A stretch of DNA of 64,000 nt. Source: an uncultured Oscillospiraceae bacterium (GTDB taxonomy: Bacteria; Bacillota; Clostridia; Oscillospirales; Oscillospiraceae). Positions 54,189-61,436 of the stretch are shown here, piece after piece. A model generated the notes under the pieces. The model searched no databases. It saw nothing but the letters and a program-made list of their open reading frames with translations, and was not told the DNA's origin. Numbering within the stretch: the first letter of the stretch is position 1; the number at the start of each line of letters is the position of its first letter. The stretch spans positions 1-64,000 of the forward strand of contig CAKTRJ010000009.1 of NCBI GenBank assembly GCA_934597345.1. Reading direction: 5' to 3'. A program made the position numbers and the translations under genes.

Positions 54189-55445
54189 ATGGAACGCGTC
54201 AAAGGCTTTTTTCAACATATCTCCCTGTATATCATCGCGCTGGCCAAATGGCTGTGCATCGGCGGCGGCGTGGGCCTCATCGGCGGCGTGGTGGGCGCAG
54301 CCTTCCACATCGGCGTGGAGCAGGCCACGGAGCTGCGGCTCATGCATCCGTGGATCATCTGGCTGCTGCCGGTGGGCGGCGTGGCGATCGTGGGACTGTA
54401 CCGTCTGGCCCACATGGAGGGCCGCGGCACCAACAACATCATCGAATCCGTCCATTTCGGCAAGGATGTTCCTATTTTATTAGTACCCCTCATCTTCATC
54501 TCCACCTGCCTGACCCACCTGCTGGGCGGCTCGGCAGGACGCGAGGGCGCAGCCCTGCAGATCGGCGGCGGCATCGGCTACCGCACCGGCAAGGCCCTGT
54601 ATCTGGGGGAAAAGGATCTGCCGCTGGCCACGCTGTGCGGCATGAGCGCCGTGTTCTCCGCCCTGTTCGGTACGCCGCTGACGGCCACCGTGTTCGCGCT
54701 GGAGGTCATCAGCGTGGGCGTGCTGTACTACGCCGGACTGATCCCCTGTCTGATGTCGGCGTCAGTGGGGTATCTAATCGCCACGCTGCTGGGGGTCTCC
54801 CCTACCCGCTTCACGGTAACGCTGCCGGCGCTGAACGTGTGGACCATGTTTCTGGTGATACTGCTGGCCATCGGCTGTGCGCTGGTGTCCATCCTGTTTG
54901 TGCGTGGCATGCATTTCATTGAGCACGGCGCGGTAAAGGGGCTGAAAAACCCGTATATCCGCGCTGCCGTGGGCGGCTTCCTGATCATCGGTCTGACGCT
55001 GCTGCTGGGCCGGGACTACAACGGCGCGGGCATGGACATCATCACCCGCGCGGTGGAGCAGGGTCAGGCCACGCCATGGGCCTGGTTCCTCAAGATCCTG
55101 TTTACCGCCGTCACCATCGGCTGCGGCTTCAAGGGCGGCGAGGTAGTCCCCTCCTTCTTCGTAGGCGCCACCTTTGGCTGCGTGGCAGCCCAGGCGCTGG
55201 GCCTGCCCGGCGGCTTCGGCGCGGCCATCGGCCTGATCGCCGTGTTCTGCGGCGCAGTGAACTGCCCCATTGCCTCGGTACTGCTGAGCATGGAGCTGTT
55301 CGGCAGCGCGGACGGTGTGCTGTACTTTGCCTTCGCCTGCGCCATCAGCTATTTGCTCAGCGGCTACTGCGGACTGTACAGCAGCCAGACCATTCTCTAT
55401 TCCAAGCTGCGGGCGGAATTCATCAACGTCCACGCCAAGGAATAA
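54189..55445 (+). CDS. ClC-type anion channel/antiporter
   Basis: 418 residues with about ten membrane helices. The selectivity motifs are variants: GRGTNNIIES (about 78) where classical ClCs have GSGIP, GGSAGREGAALQ (about 113-124) with the gating Glu, and FKGGEVVPSFFVGATFG (about 315-330). It moves chloride or a similar anion, possibly with protons. The GxGTN form and an SGYCGLYSS end resemble the branch that includes fluoride exporters; no fluoride riboswitch was seen upstream, so the ion is uncertain. CAAAGGAG precedes the ATG. Confidence 0.85.
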   Translation: MERVKGFFQHISLYIIALAKWLCIGGGVGLIGGVVGAAFHIGVEQATELRLMHPWIIWLLPVGGVAIVGLYRLAHMEGRGTNNIIESVHFGKDVPILLVPLIFISTCLTHLLGGSAGREGAALQIGGGIGYRTGKALYLGEKDLPLATLCGMSAVFSALFGTPLTATVFALEVISVGVLYYAGLIPCLMSASVGYLIATLLGVSPTRFTVTLPALNVWTMFLVILLAIGCALVSILFVRGMHFIEHGAVKGLKNPYIRAAVGGFLIIGLTLLLGRDYNGAGMDIITRAVEQGQATPWAWFLKILFTAVTIGCGFKGGEVVPSFFVGATFGCVAAQALGLPGGFGAAIGLIAVFCGAVNCPIASVLLSMELFGSADGVLYFAFACAISYLLSGYCGLYSSQTILYSKLRAEFINVHAKE

Positions 55446-55495
55446 GCCCTTCCAAGCATCCAGAAATTTTATTCACAGGAAATTTTCCTTTCCCC

Positions 55496-55524
55496 TTGAC
55501 AACTGCCGCCGGGTATTGTATAAT
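55496..55524 (+). promoter_or_regulatory. Consensus promoter of tRNA-Cys
   Basis: TTGACA (55496-55501), 17 bp spacer, TATAAT (55519-55524). Confidence 0.9.
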
Positions 55525-55545
55525 GTCCCTCGGACATCACGTCTC

Positions 55546-55620
55546 GGTGACATAGCCAAGTGGTAAGGCAAGGGTCTGCAAAACCCTCATTCCCCGGTTC
55601 AAATCCGGGTGTCACCTCCA
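55546..55620 (+). tRNA. tRNA-Cys (anticodon GCA)
   Basis: 75 nt including encoded CCA: acceptor GGTGACA/TGTCACC, D arm AGCCAAGTGGTAAGGC, anticodon stem AGGGT...ACCCT around CTGCAAA (GCA), T arm CCCGG TTCAAAT CCGGG. A mobile element adjoins its 3' side, so this is the probable attachment site. Confidence 0.97.
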
Positions 55621-55623
55621 GAT

Positions 55624-55660
55624 AAAAACCTCGTAACCATGCGGGTTACGAGGTTTTTAT
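55624..55660 (+). terminator. Terminator after tRNA-Cys
   Basis: AAAACCTCGTAACC / GGTTACGAGGTTTT hairpin with T residues. Confidence 0.85.
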
Positions 55661-55720
55661 TATGTCCATTTCGGGGCAAATACCCCTTAGTGTACCCCTT
55701 ACAGATTTTTATACCCCTTT

Positions 55721-55863
55721 TCAGGTTACAGCGTCTACAGCCATTCCAGCGCCAACCTGTTCACACTCAGGCACACGTTTGCCGGTTGTCTGCAATCTGG
55801 CAGCGGGCAGGTGAAGCAGCTGGGGCTATACGGGCAGACGCCGAGGAGAAGTCCCCGGCGTTG
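55721..55863 (+). pseudogene. Remnant of a tyrosine recombinase C-terminus
   Basis: One plus frame reads ...SSANLFTLRHTFAGCLQSG, close to the HxLRHTFA box II of phage-type integrases, then GQVKQLGLYGQTPRR and a stop. There is no start codon or active-site tyrosine. It lies about 100 bp after tRNA-Cys and suggests an older element at the same site. The rest of the gap 55621-55986 has no gene. Recognition rests on a short motif. Confidence 0.4.
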
Positions 55864-55943
55864 ATCTTTATTACATCTGTTCTTTCATAACACACCTCTT
55901 TCTTTTAATGTCGCAAAAACTTCTGCGCAATCCGCTACAGAGA

Positions 55944-55972
55944 AAAAACCGCCCATTCGGGCGGCTTTCATC
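55944..55972 (-). terminator. Terminator at the left end of the element's minus operon
   Basis: GCCGCCC / GGGCGGT stem followed by TTTTT on the minus strand. Confidence 0.75.
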
Positions 55973-55986
55973 TATGTGGCTGGTTT

Positions 55987-56580
55987 CTATTTGACTTGCC
56001 CTCTCTGTGTCGTGGCCTTGCGCTTTTCGGCTCTGCGCTTTCTCCGGGGTGCGGCCTTTTCGGCCCTGCGTCCTTCCGTGAAGCCATAACTATAACCACT
56101 CATAAAGCAGCTATACCCATCGCCGCGCCAATGCTTTTTTGCAGCAAGGGCATAGTCCAAATCCGGCTCGTAATAATTTTCGAGCGGATCATCTGGGAAT
56201 CTTTCCCTAAATTCATTCCATTTTTCCAAATCGACCCTTGCTTCTACGCCTAAGCTACGAACAATGCCAATAACGATACCATCTACACGTAATTCATCCA
56301 ACGGGATTGTTTCGTTTTCTTCACCGTCCGTCGGGTCACATACAAGAACGGTTTCCCCATCAATGAAGAGACGTTGATACAAGAATTTCTTTGCCTGTGG
56401 AGAATACACAAGGCAAATACGCCCGTTGTAATCTGTGCTCTTGGTGTCAATTAAGCAAATATCATTATCCATAAGAACACGGAGAACCGGCCCCGCATCA
56501 CCGCTGACATGACCCAAGTTATCAGCCCGGCCGACAATTTGGAACAACTTCTGTATAGTCTTCTGTGCATATAAACTCAT
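55987..56580 (-). CDS. Hypothetical element protein with basic tail
   Basis: 197 residues, no family recognised. The first ~125 residues look beta-rich (ICLIDTKSTDYNGRICLVYS, FIDGETVLVCDPTDGEEN); the last 25 are strongly basic (RRAEKAAPRRKRRAEKRK), suggesting nucleic-acid binding. AAGGCAAGGA precedes the ATG. It is the leftmost gene of the element, read toward tRNA-Cys. Confidence 0.6.
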   Translation of the reverse strand: MSLYAQKTIQKLFQIVGRADNLGHVSGDAGPVLRVLMDNDICLIDTKSTDYNGRICLVYSPQAKKFLYQRLFIDGETVLVCDPTDGEENETIPLDELRVDGIVIGIVRSLGVEARVDLEKWNEFRERFPDDPLENYYEPDLDYALAAKKHWRGDGYSCFMSGYSYGFTEGRRAEKAAPRRKRRAEKRKATTQRGQVK

Positions 56581-56602
56581 TTTTTCCTTGCCTTTCTGTG
56601 TT

Positions 56603-56631
56603 GGAGGTGGTACATTGATTGTACCACCTCC
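56603..56631. repeat. Perfect 11 bp inverted repeat between two element genes
   Basis: GGAGGTGGTAC / GTACCACCTCC with a seven-base loop and no T run. It could end the 56695-56970 transcript or hide a ribosome site. Confidence 0.5.
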
Positions 56632-56694
56632 CTGTGATGTTTGGTAGCGGCTCCGTGTCCTCTTGCTTTGGTCGGCTGGGACATGGGGCCTTTC

Positions 56695-56970
56695 TCATGC
56701 CACGCAGAAGCGGCGGGCCGTGGTGGTCTTGGTGAATTGCTGCACCAGATCAGGAAGCGCCTTTTTCAATGCGCTGGTATCGAGGCGGGAAGCAGTCACG
56801 GACTTATAGGTCACTTTCCAGTCCGTACCGCTGATGGTGTCCACGCCCTCGGCGTCCATGTGGGCCTTGATGCTGTCCGTGATGCTCTCAATCTCTGCGG
56901 TCAACTCGTCAGCCATGCGGCGCAGTTCCCGCAGCTCCTTGATCTTACTGTCCATTTCGTTGACGCTCAT
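56695..56970 (-). CDS. Small phage-type protein of unknown function
   Basis: 91 residues beginning MSVNEMDSKIKELRELRRMADEL, a helical N-terminus, then KAHMDAEGVDTISGTDWKVTYKSVTASRLD and TTARRFCVA. This pattern is common in clostridial prophages as an unnamed protein. The ATG at 56970 has GGAGGTT; an ATG 15 bases earlier lacks a site. Confidence 0.65.
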   Translation of the reverse strand: MSVNEMDSKIKELRELRRMADELTAEIESITDSIKAHMDAEGVDTISGTDWKVTYKSVTASRLDTSALKKALPDLVQQFTKTTTARRFCVA

Positions 56971-57122
56971 TATGTGAACCTCCATTTTTTATTTGCAAAG
57001 GGCGGGGCTGGTTAGCGTCTGGAATGTATTACGCAATCGAGGAGCATTTCACCAGTAGGTCTGCTAATCACTTGGAGCTTGTTTGGAGCCACCCTGTATT
57101 CCCTTGCTGTGATTATATGATA

Positions 57123-57223
57123 ACACTTATTAAGTACATTGTCTATTGACGAGTTATACAATTATTAAGTACAATTTCTGTGTAATTTTACACTTGATAA
57201 GTGTTGCAAAAGTGTGATATAAT
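57123..57223 (+). promoter_or_regulatory. Promoter with three palindromic operators for the RHH-like gene
   Basis: TTGATA (57194-57199), 18 bp, TATAAT (57218-57223). Three related sites, ACTTATTAAGT (57125-57135), AATTATTAAGT (57160-57170) and ACTTGATAAGT (57192-57202), are centred 35 and 32 bp apart, the last over the -35 box. The gap 56971-57280 is notably A/T-rich. Confidence 0.6.
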
Positions 57224-57280
57224 GCGGATAGTGGAAAAGGGTGCCCAATTTTGGACACTCTAGGAAAGGACGGTAAAAAC

Positions 57281-57643
57281 ATGGCAATTCCAGAATCAAG
57301 AAAGAAAGCTAATCAAAAGTGGGATGCCGCTAACCTTGATCGTGTGTCTATCGCAATGGCAAAGGGAAAGAAAGACGAAATCAAGGCCGCGGCTGTTGTC
57401 GCTGGTGAAAGCATGAATCAGTATATCATCACGGCGATAGAGCAGCGCATGACAGGAATGCCCTCAGAAGCGCCGCAAGGAGCAGGGACTATCCTTACAC
57501 CCGAAACGCTTAAAACGGCGGCAGATGCGGCTCAGAACACCGGAGAGACGGTTTCTGTATTTGTTGGTCGAGCAGTAGAGACGCAAGCACAGCGCGATAA
57601 GCTCACGCAGGCCATGCGAAAAAAAGAAGAGCCGGGGGAATGA
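57281..57643 (+). CDS. Ribbon-helix-helix-like DNA-binding protein
   Basis: 120 residues. AANLDRVSIAMAKGKKDEIKAAAVVAGESMNQYIITAI (about 12-49) has the RHH pattern (strand, two helices). A second, similar stretch PETLKTAADAAQNTGETVSVFVGRAVETQ follows near 70-100, perhaps a duplicated RHH. AGGAAAGGA precedes the ATG. It faces against the leftward operon and carries its own repeated operator sites. It could be an antitoxin or a regulator; no toxin partner is seen. Confidence 0.7.
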   Translation: MAIPESRKKANQKWDAANLDRVSIAMAKGKKDEIKAAAVVAGESMNQYIITAIEQRMTGMPSEAPQGAGTILTPETLKTAADAAQNTGETVSVFVGRAVETQAQRDKLTQAMRKKEEPGE

Positions 57644-57657
57644 TCCCCCGGCTTTTT
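57631..57657 (+). terminator. Terminator after the RHH-like gene
   Basis: AGCCGGGGGA / TCCCCCGGCT hairpin with TTTTT. Confidence 0.9.
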
Positions 57658-57696
57658 GTCAGATAGTCTAAATCAATACCGCCAATTTTGGCGGTA

Positions 57697-58239
57697 TTAG
57701 TCCACTTTCTCACCGGCCAGTTCTGCATCCAGCCGATCAAAGGTAATCAGATCGGCGTTCAGATAGCCCAGGCACTTGTCGATGACCCGATCCAACGCGT
57801 CCCGTTCGTTGTGGTCGCGGGTCGTGTTGGCCGTGCACATGGCCTGACGGGCGCGGGGCATGATGAGCCTTAACATGGTAAAATTAGTTGCGAAACGGTC
57901 GGCCAGTGCCATCAAGTCATCAGCGACCAGAACATCGCTGTCCAGCAGCGTGATAGCGGCAGGAACCACGTCGTCAGGATTTGCCAGTGACCGCTTGTGG
58001 ATATCCGCTTTCACCTCAGCCCGAAGGGCCGCACGGCCAGCGTTGAGGATAGCGTCTGCATTGGCGACAGCGGCGGAATAGGCCCGCTCTGCCGCCGTGC
58101 AGGCGGCTTCTGCTGCGGCCTTGTCCTCCATCGCCTTGCTGGCTTTCTTGGCCTTCTGGAGCTGTGCCAGAGCCGAATCCTTCTGCTTTTTTGCGGTGTC
58201 GTAGAGCGCGGTAAGGCGCTGCTCAAAGGTATTGTCCAT
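57697..58239 (-). CDS. Hypothetical element protein, coiled-coil N-terminus
   Basis: 180 residues beginning MDNTFEQRLTALYDTAKKQKD, with an Ala/Lys/Glu-rich helical first half (about 10-75) and a more globular rest. No family recognised. The ATG at 58239 has GAGGAGG nine bases upstream. It follows the gene at 58254 closely and is the last of the tightly spaced leftward genes. Confidence 0.6.
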   Translation of the reverse strand: MDNTFEQRLTALYDTAKKQKDSALAQLQKAKKASKAMEDKAAAEAACTAAERAYSAAVANADAILNAGRAALRAEVKADIHKRSLANPDDVVPAAITLLDSDVLVADDLMALADRFATNFTMLRLIMPRARQAMCTANTTRDHNERDALDRVIDKCLGYLNADLITFDRLDAELAGEKVD

Positions 58240-58253
58240 GTTGAAAATCCTCC

Positions 58254-58907
58254 TCAATCCATTGTCTCATTTACTGCCGCTGCAAGCTGGGCGGGATCGT
58301 CGCACAGGGCAAAAATCCGCAGGCAGTCGGCTTCATTTGCCGGATCAACATCCAAATGGAACATATCCCAATCACGATTGTCCATGTGGGCTTTGCGGCT
58401 GTTAGGCTCGTCCAGACGGGCAACAAGCTTTTCGCCATTCCGGCGAAGGGAGTAAATATTTTGGCGCACGGTATCTTCACTGAGTTCCTGTTTGAGGCCG
58501 AGATACACGCCGTTCTTCCGTGCGATCTCCTCAAGTGTGCGCTCCGCCACCGGACAGCCGCGCATATTGTTCGCCGCCTGCCGCAACTCGTCACGGCCCA
58601 CATGATCCCGCATTTTCAAGGCCTGCAAAATGGCAAGCTGCTCCTGTGTCGGCGCAGAGGTAGGCCGTGCCATGTATGCCCGTTCCATCGAATCGGCCGC
58701 GGATTTGAGGCGGTCGTCATACTCGTATCGAAGCGCTGCAAGCTCCTTGCCCCGGCGGTCGTCCAGCAGCCGCTTGCTATCCGTGTATGAGGCGGAATCC
58801 TTGAAACACTCCAGCCTTTTATATTCGGGCCGGTATCGGTCGTTCAGCGCCTGTAAATCCTTGCGAAAGCTGCAAATGGAATTGAAATATCGTTCAGTAT
58901 TTGTCAT
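58254..58907 (-). CDS. Hypothetical element protein
   Basis: 217 residues beginning MTNTERYFNSICSFRKDLQAL; mostly helical and charged (RRGKELAALRYEYDDRLKSAADSMERAY, then a segment with ERTLEEIARKNGVYLGLKQELSE). No family recognised. AAAGGCAAAA is a weak ribosome site. Probably co-transcribed with the gene at 57697. Confidence 0.6.
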   Translation of the reverse strand: MTNTERYFNSICSFRKDLQALNDRYRPEYKRLECFKDSASYTDSKRLLDDRRGKELAALRYEYDDRLKSAADSMERAYMARPTSAPTQEQLAILQALKMRDHVGRDELRQAANNMRGCPVAERTLEEIARKNGVYLGLKQELSEDTVRQNIYSLRRNGEKLVARLDEPNSRKAHMDNRDWDMFHLDVDPANEADCLRIFALCDDPAQLAAAVNETMD

Positions 58908-58942
58908 AGTTTTTGCCTTTCTATATAGTTTTCTGTCACATT

Positions 58943-59179
58943 TCAGTGCGAATCATTTGAAACGCCAAGTATTACGTTCGGCAGTTCTGAACAGCGGTTG
59001 AAATCGCTGTGATCTTCAAAATGGTCTATATCGGTTTCCGTCCTGCTTGCAGCAGAAATCGCATCGAGCCACCTCACGACTTCTCTTTGTCCAGATCGTC
59101 TCACACAGATAACCATCGGTTCTCTGGATAGTTTCCGTGCGTCAGCAAGCCGCTGCAGGCGTGTTTTTAAGCTATTCAA
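58943..59179 (-). CDS. Small hypothetical element protein
   Basis: About 78 residues if translation begins at TTG 59179, which overlaps the upstream stop and has GGAG ten bases before it; GTG at 59188 is possible but has no room for a ribosome site. It contains LADARKLSREPMVICVRRSGQREVVRWLDA. No family recognised. Confidence 0.4.
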   Translation of the reverse strand: MNSLKTRLQRLADARKLSREPMVICVRRSGQREVVRWLDAISAASRTETDIDHFEDHSDFNRCSELPNVILGVSNDSH

Positions 59180-59465
59180 GGGGATCACTCTCCAATTCTG
59201 GCAGTTCCAGCTTGCCGCGCGCAATGGCTTCGTCAATAAGCTGGTAAAGGCTCATGCTCAGCCCGTCCACGCCCTCGATTGGGTGCGGATAAAGAACAAT
59301 GCGCCGCCCGTCATGGGTATATGCGCCGTGCTGCATCAGGTAGGTAAAAGGATCTTCTTTTGTGTGATACTCGCCGCCGCCCTCGACAATAAAAACGGTT
59401 TCGCCGGTCGCGTGAGATTTTAGAAACTCGCGCAGGGCTGCAAGGCGTGCGTCAACGGTTGGCAT
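59172..59465 (-). CDS. Small hypothetical phage-type protein
   Basis: 97 residues beginning MPTVDARLAALREFLKSHA, with TVFIVEGGGEYHTKEDPF and SLYQLIDEAIARGKLELPEL. No family recognised; it looks like a compact phage accessory protein. Overlaps the TerS-like gene upstream by 14 bp. Confidence 0.55.
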   Translation of the reverse strand: MPTVDARLAALREFLKSHATGETVFIVEGGGEYHTKEDPFTYLMQHGAYTHDGRRIVLYPHPIEGVDGLSMSLYQLIDEAIARGKLELPELESDPLE

Positions 59466-59829
59466 TTAATTCTTCCCTCCATTCTTCCAGCTCTCGCAAC
59501 TGCTCCAAAATGTCGGCCTGTTCGGTTAGCTTCATAGCGCTTTCAATCGCAATCCGCGCCGCATTTGTTCTTGCCGCCGGTTGTGCGTCTGCGTCCTTCA
59601 TGACCTCTTCCAGCGTATCAAGCGCCGGAGATAGTAAGCGCTGCGCCTGTCGCGTTGCATTTTCCGTCAGCTCTTGAAAAGCCGATCTATACGCCTCGCA
59701 AAACTCATTGTTTTGGAAATACGCCCGAAGTGTTCTTGATGTAAGGCCGCACTTCCGCGCCGCTTCTTCACGGGATGGGCTGGACAATAGCGCCGCTATC
59801 GCTTTCTGCTGATTCTGCGTCAGTGCCAT
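59452..59829 (-). CDS. HTH protein similar to small-terminase-type proteins
   Basis: 125 residues beginning MALTQNQQKAIAALLSSPSR. An N-terminal helix-turn-helix (EEAARKCGLTSRTLRAYFQN) is followed by a helical part (FQELTENATRQAQRLLSPALDTLEEVM) and ends with a Glu-rich helix. The arrangement resembles phBC6A51-type HTH proteins and small terminase subunits, which bind pac sites. In the visible element there is no large terminase. AAGGAG lies 11 bases before the ATG. Confidence 0.6.
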   Translation of the reverse strand: MALTQNQQKAIAALLSSPSREEAARKCGLTSRTLRAYFQNNEFCEAYRSAFQELTENATRQAQRLLSPALDTLEEVMKDADAQPAARTNAARIAIESAMKLTEQADILEQLRELEEWREELNANR

Positions 59830-60052
59830 TTTTTTCACACTCCTTTCTCGGAGAATTAAGGAATTTCGCGGAATATATGTCCATGAAATTTGCAAGGCTC
59901 ATAGTCACAAGCCACGGCTCACGGCTGCGGCGATGGAACACAGCAGGTGCACCATCACGGAAGCGCTCGCTGTCCCTCGCGGCCTGGTGCATGGCTTCTG
60001 GCACATTCAGCCGCTCAACGCGCGCACCCTTACACTGTGACTTACTGCCCAT
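59768..60052 (-). pseudogene. Truncated phage resolvase-like protein, C-terminal remnant
   Basis: 94 codons. Residues 10-62, RVERLNVPEAMHQAARDSE to PWLVTMSLANFMDIY with AVFHRRSREPW between, match the C-terminal half of small phage Holliday-junction/PDDEXK nucleases, whose catalytic ExK precedes RVERLN. Here that part is replaced by MGSKSQCKGA, and the rest of the N-terminus is missing. The ATG overlaps the stop of the previous gene. The tail runs into the next gene. Probably decayed. Confidence 0.5.
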
Positions 60053-60257
60053 CTTCTGTGTGCCACTCGTTCAGCAGGATTGCACCTGCCTCCTGCACAT
60101 CCTCAATGAACTCGCCGTTGGTTAAGCCCATCGCCCGAACTTCGCGGTCTCCGCTTTCCGCTTCGACCAAAGCCAGACAAACAGCGGGGAGTGCCGTTTC
60201 CTTGTCAAAGGCATAAAACAGGTTTGCAGGGGCGGGAATGATCTGAATGATTTTCAT
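60042..60257 (-). CDS. Small hypothetical element protein
   Basis: 71 residues beginning MKIIQIIPAPANLFYAFDKE and ending ILLNEWHTEDGQ; compact alpha/beta look. No family recognised and no ribosome site, so it may be coupled to the gene 11 bp upstream. Confidence 0.5.
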   Translation of the reverse strand: MKIIQIIPAPANLFYAFDKETALPAVCLALVEAESGDREVRAMGLTNGEFIEDVQEAGAILLNEWHTEDGQ

Positions 60258-60268
60258 GTTGGTTGTCG

Positions 60269-60583
60269 TTAGTAAAGTGTTTCAAAATACCGCAGTTCCC
60301 TAACGCGCCCACTGAAAAAATGGTTGATGCGATAATTACAATTTTCAAAGTATGTTTTGAAATATTGGTCGATCATTACGGGATAATCGCACGGTTCCAA
60401 ACCTACACACGTATTACAACGGTCTTCCTGATTGATATACGGCATTGCGCGTATAATTCGCACGATTTGCCCGGTATTGATTGGAGGGTGTGGCTCCTTC
60501 ATTTCCTCCTCGTATTTAGAGAAGAAGTAACGAAACACAAACAGAGCATCGTTCAAGCTGTATTCCTCATCATCGGGAAACAC
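60269..60583 (-). CDS. Hypothetical element protein with Cys pairs
   Basis: 104 residues from GTG 60583, including EDRCNTCVGLEPCDYPVMI, a possible zinc knuckle. Helical first half (LNDALFVFRYFFSKYEEEM). The frame reads back sensibly to about 60625, where CTG follows AAGGAG at good spacing, so the true protein may be 118 residues with a CTG start. No family recognised. Confidence 0.5.
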   Translation of the reverse strand: MFPDDEEYSLNDALFVFRYFFSKYEEEMKEPHPPINTGQIVRIIRAMPYINQEDRCNTCVGLEPCDYPVMIDQYFKTYFENCNYRINHFFSGRVRELRYFETLY

Positions 60584-60684
60584 GGTTGCGGTGATATTTG
60601 CAAATTTGTCAAAGTCGAATAACAGAAAAAATCACTCCTTTCCGAAGGGCGGGTGTCAGCGTGGACGCCGCTTGCGGCTCCACA

Positions 60685-60775
60685 CCCTCATACACCCTCT
60701 TACAAGTATTGCTTAGTGCTTATTGCCTAGTGCTTAGTGCTTCTGTAAGCTACCCTATAGGGGGGCTATAGGGGG
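60685..60775. repeat. Cluster of short tandem repeats, candidate replication origin
   Basis: Five 7-mers in a row (60711-60745): GCTTAGT, GCTTATT, GCCTAGT, GCTTAGT, GCTTCTG. They are flanked by ACACCCTC twice (10 bp period, near 60681-60698) and by CTATAGGGGG twice (near 60754-60774). They lie between small phage-type genes, next to the DUF6291 gene. Iteron-like; no gene here. Confidence 0.5.
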
Positions 60776-60776
60776 T

Positions 60777-61055
60777 CTATTCTTTGCCCCAACGTTTGTT
60801 TGCTCCTGCTCTCCCACTCTCAACGGATTCTTGAAAATCCCTCATGCTTTCGTCAATGTACGGACGAATTACGCAAAACACGGTAAACGCACCGGGGGTA
60901 AGTTGTGCAGGATCAATTTCCTCACCGTCGAAATATGCAAATGCCGCTTTTAGTCCTAATCCGGCATCAGCGTCCGAAACTGACGAAATCGCCGCCCGTT
61001 GATGGTAAAGCATTTTCCACCATGTGGCCCGTTTTTCTCTCTTTTTGTACGCCAT
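60777..61055 (-). CDS. DUF6291-type phage protein
   Basis: 92 residues: WWKMLYHQRAAISSVSDADAGLGLKAAFAYFDGEEID, then FTVFCVIRPYIDESMRDFQESVESGRAGANKRWG. This is the DUF6291 pattern found in phage replication regions, often at the start of a replisome-organiser protein. Here only the short domain is present. Starts directly after the upstream stop. Confidence 0.65.
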   Translation of the reverse strand: MAYKKREKRATWWKMLYHQRAAISSVSDADAGLGLKAAFAYFDGEEIDPAQLTPGAFTVFCVIRPYIDESMRDFQESVESGRAGANKRWGKE

Positions 61056-61436
61056 TTATTTGCCTCTTTCCACGGCAGCTGCCGCATATAAAATTTCTTT
61101 CGCCCGGTGACGCATAGAACGGACAAAGCGTGCTTTTTCCTCTTCGTTTGCAGGGAGGAAATAGCCGGTTGCGTTGTCGCTCAAAATTGCTGCACCGGTA
61201 CGCCGTTCGGCGGCGATCATGGCGCGGACTGTTCGTCCGTCAAGGCCGGTCAGAGCGCATAAGTGCCGCAGTGGAACCGCATTCACTTGGCCGTGACTGA
61301 GCAAGCCAGAGACTTTGAATTGACGGTTGTCCGCCGCTGTGATAGAATTTGATACGGGAAACTTGGTCGGCAAACCTTTTCCCTCTGCCCCTGTCGGTGC
61401 TGGAACACCGGCAGGGGCTTTCCCTTTGTCATGCAC
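61056..61436 (-). CDS. HTH-like phage early protein
   Basis: 126 residues. A flexible N-terminus (about 1-48) precedes AVPLRHLCALTGLDGRTVRAMIAAERRTGAAILS, a winged-helix-like module, and FLPANEEEKARFVRSMRHRAKEIL. Such proteins are frequent in clostridial prophages. It starts with GTG, overlapping the excisionase stop by eight bases. Confidence 0.6.
   Translation of the reverse strand: MHDKGKAPAGVPAPTGAEGKGLPTKFPVSNSITAADNRQFKVSGLLSHGQVNAVPLRHLCALTGLDGRTVRAMIAAERRTGAAILSDNATGYFLPANEEEKARFVRSMRHRAKEILYAAAAVERGK

Noticed and set aside
55609..55890. 93-residue plus frame starting in tRNA-Cys
   Set aside because: It begins inside the tRNA and lies in a different frame from the integrase-like remnant.
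60711..60745. Possible CRISPR-like array
   Set aside because: Repeat units are only seven bases with no spacers, and no cas genes are present.
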